13,642 nucleotides of DNA from JACMNW01 sp031413495 (GTDB lineage: Bacteria > Pseudomonadota > Alphaproteobacteria > Rhodobacterales > Rhodobacteraceae), in NCBI GenBank assembly GCA_031413495.1, contig JANOFE010000181.1, positions 1-13,642 on the forward strand, read 5' to 3'. The stretch's first letter is position 1. Each line of letters opens with the position of its first letter. Below are positions 7,527 to 13,642 of the stretch, piece by piece. The notes beneath the pieces are model-generated. The model worked only from the letters and a program-made list of their open reading frames with translations. It ran no database searches and was not told the DNA's origin. The translations under genes and the position numbers were made by a program.

Positions 7527-7733
7527 AGCGATTCACTTCGTCTTGGGGGACATCACGCGGTCGCAATACGTAAGTCCAAGATCAGGCGCTGCCAAACGCT
7601 AAAACGGGTCAGGATTTATGAATTGCGGTCCAACGGTCGGTACTGGGGGCACAGATGTGCTTGCATAACCGATTGCCAAAAGGTGCGGGGCTGCCCTGCT
7701 GTTTTGGTTGCGATTTGTCTCTGTGCTGTGACC

Positions 7734-7776
7734 AACAAGGAAAATGTATCCGCAAGGTGCGGATGCCTGCCTTGTT
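7734..7776 (+). promoter_or_regulatory. Nested hairpin in the dnaA leader
   Basis: An inner perfect seven-pair stem, ATCCGCA (7748-7754) with TGCGGAT (7758-7764) and an AGG loop, is enclosed by an outer perfect seven-pair stem, AACAAGG (7734-7740) with CCTTGTT (7770-7776). The internal loop is seven bases on one side and five on the other. It ends about 97 bases before the dnaA ATG and could be a 5' UTR structure in the mRNA. No U tract follows, so it is not a standard terminator. Confidence 0.4.
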
Positions 7777-7873
7777 TGTTGCGCCAATACCGGGCCGCGG
7801 CGACAGGACGTATGACAAGAAAAACGACACGCCCGGTCCGCCCGGTTTGCGTGTTTGGGGGCGGGCAAAGACA

Positions 7874-9241
7874 ATGACGAACGAAACTTGGGGACGTGTG
7901 CAGCAGGAATTGCTGAAACGTATCGGCAAGAACAATTATGCGACTTGGATAGAACCCCTCAAGCTGACACAGCTGAAAAATGGCGTCGCGTCATTCGAAG
8001 TGCCATCGCAATTTCATGGCAATTGGGTTTCGCGCAATTATGCCGACCAGATTCAAGTGCATATGAATGATGCTGGCGCGGTGGTTGAGCGGCTTGAATT
8101 TGTGGCGGGATTAACCGCGCAGCCAACCCAGCCCCGAAAGCCTTCACCCCGGCCTTTGACCAATTCTCTGCCAAAATCGCGCAACGCCCATGCTGAAGAC
8201 GTGCCGGGCGCACCACTTGATGCCCGTTTTACGTTTGAGACGTTTGTTGTGGGCAAACCGAATGAACTGGCCCATGCCGCTGCCCGCCGCGTCGCCGAAG
8301 GTGGGCCGGTCACGTTCAACCCGCTGTTTCTTTATGGCGGCGTCGGTTTGGGCAAAACCCACCTGATGCATGCCATCGCGCATGAAATTCATCTTCGCCA
8401 GCCGCATCTGCGGGTGCTTTACCTGTCTGCCGAACAATTCATGTACCGTTTTGTGCAAGCCCTGCGCGAACGCCAGATCATGGATTTCAAGGAACTGTTC
8501 CGGTCGGTTGACGTGCTGATGGTGGACGATGTGCAATTCATCGCGGGCAAAGATTCGACGCAGGAGGAATTCTTTCACACCTTCAACGCGCTGGTCGATC
8601 AGAACAAACAGATCGTCATTTCCGCCGACCGTGCACCGGGCGAGATTAAAGATCTTGAGGAACGCATCAAATCGCGCCTGCAATGCGGGCTGGTGGTTGA
8701 TCTTCACCCAACGGATTATGAACTGCGCCTTGGTATCATGCAGGCCAAGGCCGATGTGTTTCGCCAGCAATATCGCGGGCTTGTTTTAGCCGACGGTGTG
8801 GTTGAATTTCTGGCGCACCGCATCACCACCAATGTGCGTGTGCTCGAAGGCGCCCTTATGCGGCTTTTCGCTTTTGCAAGCCTGGTCGGGCGCGAAATCA
8901 CCCTAGACCTCGCGCAAGATTGCTTGGCCGATATTCTGCGCGCGTCAGATCGTAAGGTCACGATCGAAGAAATTCAGCGCAAAGTGGCTGAACATTACAA
9001 TATCCGCCTGTCAGACATGATCGGCCCCAAACGCGTGCGCACCATCGCGCGGCCACGCCAGATTGCGATGTATCTGTCCAAACAACTGACCCCGCGCAGC
9101 TTGCCCGAAATCGGCCGCAGGTTTGGCGGGCGCGATCACACAACAATCATGCACGGCGTGCGCAAGATCGAAGAACTGATGGCCACCGACAGCCAGTTAT
9201 CGGATGATCTGCAACTGTTGCGACGGTTGTTGCAGGGCTAA
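7874..9241 (+). CDS. dnaA: Chromosomal replication initiator protein DnaA
   Basis: The 455-residue AAA+ initiator binds DnaA boxes, melts oriC and loads DnaB. Domain I (about 1-75) begins MTNETWGRVQQELLKRIGKN and includes the conserved YATWIEPL (22-29). A Pro-rich linker covers about 82-112. Domain III has Walker A GGVGLGKT (155-162), Walker B VLMVDDVQF (214-222) and sensor/arginine motifs including EERIKSRLQCG (262-272). Domain IV carries the DNA-binding signature GGRDHTTIMHG (418-428). The frame is open back to 7655, but the ATG at 7874 gives the family-standard N-terminus. The Shine-Dalgarno is weak. The TAA at 9239-9241 overlaps the stop of the convergent propeller gene. Confidence 0.98.
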   Translation: MTNETWGRVQQELLKRIGKNNYATWIEPLKLTQLKNGVASFEVPSQFHGNWVSRNYADQIQVHMNDAGAVVERLEFVAGLTAQPTQPRKPSPRPLTNSLPKSRNAHAEDVPGAPLDARFTFETFVVGKPNELAHAAARRVAEGGPVTFNPLFLYGGVGLGKTHLMHAIAHEIHLRQPHLRVLYLSAEQFMYRFVQALRERQIMDFKELFRSVDVLMVDDVQFIAGKDSTQEEFFHTFNALVDQNKQIVISADRAPGEIKDLEERIKSRLQCGLVVDLHPTDYELRLGIMQAKADVFRQQYRGLVLADGVVEFLAHRITTNVRVLEGALMRLFAFASLVGREITLDLAQDCLADILRASDRKVTIEEIQRKVAEHYNIRLSDMIGPKRVRTIARPRQIAMYLSKQLTPRSLPEIGRRFGGRDHTTIMHGVRKIEELMATDSQLSDDLQLLRRLLQG

Positions 9242-10410
9242 CGCGTCAGCGTCTCCACCGACAACACCGTCGGCAAATGCTGTGCAATCTCGGCCCATGT
9301 ATCGCCCTCATCGGCGCTGGCAAATACCGAGCCCGAATTGGTGCCGAAATAAATCCCGGCGGATTTTTCCCCGTCCACTGCCATGGCTTGCCGCAGGACG
9401 GTAAAGAAACAGTCCTTGTTCGGCAAACCGTGTTGCAGGGATTCCCACGTCGCACCGCCGTTGCGCGACCGCCAGATCGCCGCCGAAGCCCCCGGCGGGA
9501 AACGCCCCTGCGTGTCGCCATTCAGCGGGAACACCCAAATCGTGCTGGGGTTGGCCGGGTGAACGGCGATGGGAAAACCAAAGGTCGAGGGCAGGCCAGC
9601 AGTCACATCATCCCAGCTACGGCCACCATCGGGGCTGCGGAACACGCCATGGTGGTTTTGCTGATACAGCAGATCGGACGACCCGACCGGTGCCCGCACG
9701 AGATTATGCACGCAAAGACCCGTCTCATGCCCGCCACCCTCGCCTTGCGGGGCCGCATGGGTGTGATCATGGCCATGGTCGGCACTGACATTCGACATCC
9801 GATTGCGCCTGTCCCAGGATTTGCCGCCATCTTCGGTGGCAAAAACCCCAGCGGCTGAAATACCGACCCAAAGTTTGGCCGGATCACCCGGATCGCTGAC
9901 AATGCTGTGCAAGACCAGTCCGGCAGCGCCGGGTTCCCAGCTGTCGCGCGAAGGATGGTCGCTAAGGGCCTGCACCCGTACCCAAGTTGCCCCCAGATCG
10001 GTGCTGGAAAACAACGATGCCGGTTTTGCCCCCGCGTAAAGCGTGCCCCCCGAATGCCCAAGCGACCAGATCGCCGTCACCTCACCCGTGAAGGGTGCAG
10101 GCGGCGATGGCGTCATCCCGATTTGCGCGGCAAAAGCAGGATCCTTTGTAAGCCATTCATCCATTTGCCCGTTGGAAAGCTTTGACAGAAGCCAGCTTTC
10201 GCCACCGTCGTCGGACCGCCAGACGCCCGCGCCGTGAAAATCGCCGCCTCCCGCGGCCCAAATTGTGCCGGTTTTAGGATCGCCAACCACATGGTTGATC
10301 GGCCAGCCACCACAGAACGGCCCGCGCAGGGACCATTCACTTCGGTCGCGCGTGCCATCAATCAGAAATACGCCTTTTGTGGTGCCAACAAGGATGGTTA
10401 CATCAGTCAT
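9238..10410 (-). CDS. Asp-box (BNR) beta-propeller protein, sialidase/Vps10-like fold
   Basis: This 390-residue protein has six Asp-box turns (S-x-D-x-G-x-T/S-W pattern): SDDGGESW (66-73), STDLGATW (136-143), TEDGGKSW (192-199), SPDGGRSW (259-266), SRNGGATW (315-322) and SADEGDTW (365-372). Each follows a GVW/GVF-type strand, so a six- or seven-bladed propeller is expected. Such proteins are often labelled 'exo-alpha-sialidase' or 'glycosyl hydrolase', but I do not see the sialidase arginine triad with confidence, so no enzymatic activity is claimed. No signal peptide is visible, suggesting a cytoplasmic protein. A His-rich insert occurs at about 212-235 (DHGHDHTHAA). The ATG at 10410 has GGGGGAGA upstream; an in-frame start eight codons earlier is less likely. 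It runs opposite to its neighbours between dnaA and dnaN. Confidence 0.88.
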   Translation of the reverse strand: MTDVTILVGTTKGVFLIDGTRDRSEWSLRGPFCGGWPINHVVGDPKTGTIWAAGGGDFHGAGVWRSDDGGESWLLSKLSNGQMDEWLTKDPAFAAQIGMTPSPPAPFTGEVTAIWSLGHSGGTLYAGAKPASLFSSTDLGATWVRVQALSDHPSRDSWEPGAAGLVLHSIVSDPGDPAKLWVGISAAGVFATEDGGKSWDRRNRMSNVSADHGHDHTHAAPQGEGGGHETGLCVHNLVRAPVGSSDLLYQQNHHGVFRSPDGGRSWDDVTAGLPSTFGFPIAVHPANPSTIWVFPLNGDTQGRFPPGASAAIWRSRNGGATWESLQHGLPNKDCFFTVLRQAMAVDGEKSAGIYFGTNSGSVFASADEGDTWAEIAQHLPTVLSVETLTR

Positions 10411-10440
10411 GATACGATCTCCCCCGAATGCCACAGCAAG

Positions 10441-10469
10441 CTATCACAAGAGGCGCGGTGAATTGGCAA
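10441..10469 (-). promoter_or_regulatory. Possible promoter of the beta-propeller gene
   Basis: On the minus strand TTGCCA (10469-10464) is followed by a 17-base spacer and TGATAG (10446-10441). The -35 is good and the -10 poor. It would place the transcript start about 25 bases before the ATG at 10410. Its position in the gap shared with dnaN supports it weakly. Confidence 0.25.
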
Positions 10470-10519
10470 ACTTTTTTGAACGCAAATGCAGCAATCGGGA
10501 TAGGCGTTGCGCAAACCCC

Positions 10520-10547
10520 TTGTGAAACCCCCGAATTCCGTTAATTT
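10520..10547 (+). promoter_or_regulatory. Possible promoter of dnaN
   Basis: TTGTGA (10520-10525), a 16-base spacer and TAATTT (10542-10547) lie 40 bases before the dnaN ATG. Both hexamers are imperfect. dnaN needs its own promoter because an opposite-strand gene separates it from dnaA, and this is the best plus-strand candidate I see in the gap. The dnaN ribosome site is GGGAGAA at 10574-10580. Confidence 0.4.
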
Positions 10548-10586
10548 CTACGTCCCGCACGGGGCCTTGGGTTGGGAGAATTGACT

Positions 10587-11705
10587 ATGAAAATCAGCAT
10601 TGAACGCGGGACCCTGCTAAAGGCCCTTAGTCAGGCGCAATCCGTAGTGGAACGGCGCAATACCATTCCGATCCTCGCCAACGTGCTGATTGAAGCGGAA
10701 GGCGGGCAAGTCAGCTTCCGCGCCACCGACCTTGATATCGAAGTCGTTGACCGCGCCACCGCCATGGTGGAACGCCCCGGTGCCACCACCGTTTCCGCCG
10801 TGATGCTGCACGAAATTATCCGCAAGCTGCCCGATGGTGCCTTGGTTAGCCTTACAGAAGACAGTGCCACAGGACGCCTCACTATCGCCGCAGGTCGGTC
10901 TACTTTCAGCTTGGCCACCCTGCCGCGCGAAGATTTCCCGGTGATGGCAACATCAGAATATGCCTGCAATTTTTCCGCCCCGGCCCCGGTACTGCGCCGC
11001 CTGTTCGACAAGGCAAAGTTCGCGATTTCGACTGAAGAAACCCGGTATTACCTGAACGGCGTTTACATGCATGTGGCCACCGGTGATACTGGCCCGGTGC
11101 TGCGCTGTGTGGCGACCGATGGTCACCGATTGGCGCGCATCGACGCCCCCTTGCCGGAAAACGCGGCCTCTATGGCGGGCGTGATCGTACCGCGCAAAAC
11201 CGTGGGTGAATTGCGCAAACTGCTCGATGATGACGAGGCAACGATAGCGGTGTCGGTGTCTGAAACCAAAGTCCGCTTTGCCACCCCCGCCGTCACGCTG
11301 ACCTCCAAAGTCATCGACGGCACCTTCCCCGATTACACCCGCGTTATCCCCACCGGTAACACACGGCGTCTGGAAGTGGATGCATCGGAATTCGCCAAAG
11401 CCGTGGACCGCGTGGCAACCGTGTCATCCGAACGGTCCCGCGCGGTAAAACTGTCACTGGATGAGGACCGGCTAATCCTGTCTGTAAACGCCCCTGATTC
11501 TGGCGCGGCTGAGGAAGAACTGGCTGTAGCCTACGGCGATGAACGTCTGGAAATTGGTTTTAACGCCAAATACCTGCTTGAAATCGCCAGCCAGGTAGAC
11601 CGCGAAAATGCGGTGTTCCTGTTCAACTCGTCAGGTGATCCAACCCTGATGCGCGAAGGTAATGATATGTCGGCGGTGTACGTCGTCATGCCAATGCGCG
11701 TGTGA
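10587..11705 (+). CDS. dnaN: DNA polymerase III beta subunit (sliding clamp)
   Basis: The 372-residue product is the normal length for an alphaproteobacterial beta clamp. It shows RRNTIPILANVLIEA (23-37), TDLDIEV (47-53), a central LNGVYMHV segment, the YTRVIP segment typical of clamp domain III, and the C-terminal MPMRV, which forms part of the partner-binding pocket. The clamp dimer encircles DNA and tethers polymerase III and other partners. The ATG at 10587 follows GGGAGAA by seven bases; an in-frame TTG at 10572 is rejected because it overlaps this ribosome site. It lies 176 bases beyond the start of the divergent propeller gene and 52 bases before recF, with a hairpin element between dnaN and recF. 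Confidence 0.98.
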   Translation: MKISIERGTLLKALSQAQSVVERRNTIPILANVLIEAEGGQVSFRATDLDIEVVDRATAMVERPGATTVSAVMLHEIIRKLPDGALVSLTEDSATGRLTIAAGRSTFSLATLPREDFPVMATSEYACNFSAPAPVLRRLFDKAKFAISTEETRYYLNGVYMHVATGDTGPVLRCVATDGHRLARIDAPLPENAASMAGVIVPRKTVGELRKLLDDDEATIAVSVSETKVRFATPAVTLTSKVIDGTFPDYTRVIPTGNTRRLEVDASEFAKAVDRVATVSSERSRAVKLSLDEDRLILSVNAPDSGAAEEELAVAYGDERLEIGFNAKYLLEIASQVDRENAVFLFNSSGDPTLMREGNDMSAVYVVMPMRV

Positions 11706-11710
11706 TCAAC

Positions 11711-11763
11711 GCTGGGGGTTTCACACCCCCAGACCCCTGTGGGATATTTTCAAACAGATGAAA
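11711..11763 (+). repeat. Hairpin plus GGGATATTTT...AGATGAAA element between dnaN and recF
   Basis: A perfect eight-pair hairpin, CTGGGGGT (11712-11719) and ACCCCCAG (11725-11732) with loop TTCAC, is followed by ACCCCTGTGGGATATTTT and then CAGATGAAA. From memory, unverified here, Rhodobacteraceae genomes hold many intergenic copies of a similar hairpin-GTATTTT-AAGATGAA string. The hairpin may also act as a partial terminator or processing site after dnaN, although its U tract is 14 bases away. Only one copy is present in this window. Confidence 0.5.
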
Positions 11764-12885
11764 GGCCAGAAGCGTTTGGCCGGGCTTGCAATCACATCGC
11801 TGACGCTTTCGCATTTTCGCAGACACCGGGCGGCACGGATGGCGTTTGACGGCCGCCCCGTGGCGATTGTCGGCGCAAATGGCGCGGGCAAAACGAATAT
11901 TCTGGAGGCGATTTCGCTGCTGTCCCCCGGGCGTGGCCTGCGCCGGGCGGCGGCGGATGAAATGGCGCGCAAGCCCGAAGCTTTGGGCTGGAAGGTCACT
12001 GCAGATGTGCAGGGTCTGGGGGCCGCACACCTGATCGAGACATGGGCCAAACCCGGTGAGGGGCGGCAGGTGTTAATCGATGGCAAGACCGCCACCCAAA
12101 TCAGCCTTGCCCGCATCCTGCGCATGGTCTGGCTGGTGCCCGCCATGGACCGGCTGTGGATCGAGGCCGCCGAGGGCCGCCGCAGATTTCTGGACCGCAT
12201 GACCCTTAGTTTTGCGCCCGATCATGCCGAAGCGGTGCTGACCTATGAAAAAGCCATGCGCGACCGCAACAAATTGCTGAAAGATCAGGTGGCCGATGCC
12301 CATTGGTATAGCGCATTGGAAGGCCAAATGGCGCAGGCCGGGGCTGTGATCATGCACAACCGTGATGCCGCTCTTGCACGGCTGCTAGAGGCGCAGGTGG
12401 GGACCAGGTCTGCCTTCCCGCAGGCTGATCTTGCGTTGACGGGGCCGGACGGCGAAGATGCTGTTGCAGGCGCAGATTTGGCCCAAGCCCTGTCCGACAA
12501 CCGCCGCCGCGATATTGCCGCTGGACGCACCCTTGTTGGCCCGCACCGTGCCGATCTGGCCGCGGTTTATTCTGCCAAAGCAATGCCCGCCGACCAATGT
12601 TCCACAGGCGAGCAAAAGGCGCTGCTGATCAGCCTGATCCTTGCCAATGCCCGTGCCCTTGCCGCCGATCTTGGCACTGCGCCCATCGTTCTGCTGGATG
12701 AAGTTGCCGCCCACCTCGACAGAACGCGCCGCGCCGCCCTGTACGACGAATTGTGCACGCTTGGCGCGCAGGCGATCATGACAGGCACCGGGCCGGAATT
12801 GTTCGATACCCTTGGCCGCCGGGCCCAAAGCTTTGAAATCACAGATACCGACGGAATATCCCAGATTGCAAAAGCCAGTCTATGA
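11758..12885 (+). CDS. recF: DNA replication and repair protein RecF
   Basis: This SMC-like ATPase loads RecA at single-strand gaps with RecO and RecR. From the ATG at 11758 it has 375 residues. Walker A is GANGAGKT (39-46), followed by LLSPGRGLR; the ABC-type signature is STGEQKALL (282-290); Walker B is IVLLDEV (310-316), with the D-loop AAHLD after it. The start is uncertain. The ATG lies in a repeat-like element and lacks a good ribosome site, whereas TTG at 11776 has AAAGG upstream and gives MAGLAITSLTLSHFR, close to relatives. That form would have 369 residues. Its stop overlaps the next gene in an ATGA, so the two are probably co-translated. Confidence 0.93.
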   Translation: MKGQKRLAGLAITSLTLSHFRRHRAARMAFDGRPVAIVGANGAGKTNILEAISLLSPGRGLRRAAADEMARKPEALGWKVTADVQGLGAAHLIETWAKPGEGRQVLIDGKTATQISLARILRMVWLVPAMDRLWIEAAEGRRRFLDRMTLSFAPDHAEAVLTYEKAMRDRNKLLKDQVADAHWYSALEGQMAQAGAVIMHNRDAALARLLEAQVGTRSAFPQADLALTGPDGEDAVAGADLAQALSDNRRRDIAAGRTLVGPHRADLAAVYSAKAMPADQCSTGEQKALLISLILANARALAADLGTAPIVLLDEVAAHLDRTRRAALYDELCTLGAQAIMTGTGPELFDTLGRRAQSFEITDTDGISQIAKASL

Positions 12886-13502
12886 CAGTGTCATTCACCG
12901 ATTTGCTGTTTTACGCCGGTGCGCTGCTTGTTCTGTTCGCCACCCCCGGCCCGGTTTGGGTGGCCCTGCTGGCCCGTGCCATGTCGGGCGGTTTTAACGC
13001 AGCCTGGCCACTGGCGGTGGGCGTCACCGTGGGTGACGCGCTTTGGCCGCTGGTTGCCGTCTATGGCCTGACGTGGATCGTCGCACAGTTTTCGCAATTC
13101 ATGGCTGTGATGCAATGGGTGGCGGCTGCAACCTTCATCGTCATGGGCGCGCTTTTGATCCGCCACGCCAGCAAAGGCATATCATCGGACAGCCGCCTGA
13201 CCAAACCGGGGTTATGGGCGGGCTTCGCAACCGGGGTGGCCGTGGTGATCGGCAACCCGAAGGCCATTTTGTTCTACATGGGCGTGCTTCCGGGATTCTT
13301 CGATCTCACCCGCGTTACTGCCCCCGACATTGCCGCCATCATCGCCCTGTCAGTTGCCATTCCCTTGGCTGGAAATCTGCTTCTTGCTGCCTCCATCGAT
13401 CGGGCGCGCAAGCTGCTGACCTCACCCGCATCGCTGCGCCGGATGAACCTTACCGCCGGTGGGCTGATGATCGCCGTAGGCGTCGTTATTGCGATCACCT
13501 GA
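12882..13502 (+). CDS. LysE/RhtB-family amino acid exporter
   Basis: The 206-residue hydrophobic protein has the LysE/RhtB hallmarks: a first membrane segment ending in the TPGP motif (21-24), a G-rich second segment, and GNPKAILFYMGVLPGFFD (124-141) in the core. About six membrane segments fit: roughly 7-27, 40-63, 73-93, 111-140, 147-170 and 190-205. Members of the family export amino acids or related metabolites across the inner membrane; the substrate cannot be predicted. The ATG overlaps the recF stop by four bases, which implies translational coupling. There is no functional tie to RecF that I know of. gyrB follows after an 80-base gap with its own promoter. Confidence 0.92.
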   Translation: MTVSFTDLLFYAGALLVLFATPGPVWVALLARAMSGGFNAAWPLAVGVTVGDALWPLVAVYGLTWIVAQFSQFMAVMQWVAAATFIVMGALLIRHASKGISSDSRLTKPGLWAGFATGVAVVIGNPKAILFYMGVLPGFFDLTRVTAPDIAAIIALSVAIPLAGNLLLAASIDRARKLLTSPASLRRMNLTAGGLMIAVGVVIAIT

Positions 13503-13525
13503 CCGCTAAATCTTGTGTCATCTGC

Positions 13526-13554
13526 GTGACAATCCCCCCTTAGACCGCTATAAG
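13526..13554 (+). promoter_or_regulatory. Promoter of gyrB
   Basis: GTGACA (13526-13531), a 17-base spacer and TATAAG (13549-13554) give the best sigma-70-like promoter in the window. The -35 overlaps one arm of an inverted repeat, TGTCA (13516-13520) and TGACA (13527-13531), which could be an operator. The predicted transcript start is about 22 bases before the gyrB ATG. gyrB promoters are often supercoiling-sensitive, but that cannot be read here. Confidence 0.6.
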
Positions 13555-13582
13555 TGGCGGGCAATTGAAGGGTTCTGTCCGC

Positions 13583-13642
13583 ATGTCCGATGTCGAAATC
13601 AACACCCAAGCCTATGACGCCGATTCCATCAAGGTTCTCAGG
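13583..13642 (+). CDS. gyrB: DNA gyrase subunit B, N-terminal fragment (runs off the window)
   Basis: Only 20 codons are present: MSDVEINTQAYDADSIKVLR. The AYDADSIKVL stretch is the typical opening of GyrB, just before the GLEAVRKRPGMYIG segment expected beyond the edge. GyrB is the ATPase subunit of gyrase, which introduces negative supercoils. The ATG follows GAAGGG (13567-13572) at good spacing. The position after recF (with one inserted gene) supports the call. Confidence 0.85.
   Translation, partial: MSDVEINTQAYDADSIKVLR

Larger units (their letters stand above)
7402..7873. other. 472-base non-coding leader before dnaA
   Basis: No credible gene lies here: the short open frames have odd compositions and no ribosome sites. 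The region contains a 6-3-6 palindrome (7512-7526), a nested hairpin (7734-7776) and two GATTC (GANTC) sequences at 7453-7457 and 7530-7534. I searched both strands by eye for DnaA boxes (TTATCCACA and close variants) and found none, nor an AT-rich unwinding-like stretch. A dnaA promoter must be here, but I could not settle on one; TTGGGG (7543-7548) with a 17-base spacer to ATACGT is the weak best. Confidence 0.6.

Noticed and set aside
7390..7602. Small plus-strand frame of 70 codons in the rpsT-dnaA gap
   Set aside because: It begins inside the rpsT terminator, lacks a ribosome site and has unstructured composition.
7655..7873. 73-codon upstream extension of the dnaA frame
   Set aside because: DnaA domain I starts at MTNETWGRVQ (7874) as in relatives; the extension is Cys- and Pro-rich and overlaps the structured leader.
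8144..8770. Minus-strand open frame of 208 codons within dnaA
   Set aside because: It is fully antisense to the conserved DnaA ATPase domain and is a codon-bias shadow.
11344..11352. TTATCCCCA, one base off a DnaA box
   Set aside because: It is a single site within the dnaN coding region with no neighbouring boxes, so it is expected by chance.

Overview
The window reads as a chromosomal replication-gene region of an alphaproteobacterium, most likely a member of the Rhodobacteraceae (roseobacter-type). The evidence is the gene order mutM, enoyl-CoA hydratase, rpsT, dnaA, (insert), dnaN, recF, (insert), gyrB, the ubiE-ubiB pair nearby, and the protein flavours: a 455-residue DnaA, a 372-residue DnaN, a short RecF opening with a 'LTLSHFRRHRAAR' type strand, and a UbiB starting MRGPHNIW. 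The genus cannot be named from the sequence alone. I see no tRNA, rRNA, CRISPR, transposase or prophage gene.

Layout. 76-2263 (+): two flagellar genes, fliK (hook-length control) and flgD (hook scaffold). 2264-4546 (-): the ubiquinone genes ubiE and ubiB, head to tail with no spacer; the ubiB stop directly abuts the flgD stop. 4639-6970 (+): a predicted membrane protein with three hydrophobic segments overlaps mutM (DNA glycosylase), followed by an enoyl-CoA hydratase. 7070-7345 (+): rpsT (S20) with a promoter-like sequence upstream and a clear intrinsic terminator downstream. 7402-7873: a long non-coding leader before dnaA holding a palindrome and a nested hairpin. 7874-9241 (+): dnaA. 9238-10410 (-): an Asp-box (BNR) beta-propeller protein, convergent with dnaA and sharing its stop-codon bases. 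10587-11705 (+): dnaN. 11758-12885 (+): recF, preceded by a hairpin repeat-like element. 12882-13502 (+): a LysE/RhtB-type exporter overlapping recF by ATGA. 13583 to the end (+): the first 20 codons of gyrB behind a good sigma-70-like promoter.

How the genes fit together. DnaA (initiator), DnaN (sliding clamp), RecF (gap repair at forks) and GyrB (supercoiling) are the classic replication block; MutM repairs oxidised guanine. UbiE and UbiB both act in ubiquinone synthesis and are probably co-transcribed. FliK and FlgD cooperate in hook assembly. The beta-propeller and LysE genes are passengers with no obvious functional link.

I found no convincing new multi-gene system. Most of the window is conserved housekeeping DNA. 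The points most worth a second look are the convergent propeller gene splitting dnaA from dnaN, the structured dnaA leader combined with an apparent lack of DnaA boxes, and a repeat-like element that supplies the apparent recF start codon. Family assignments rest on reading the translated sequences by eye; no database search was run.
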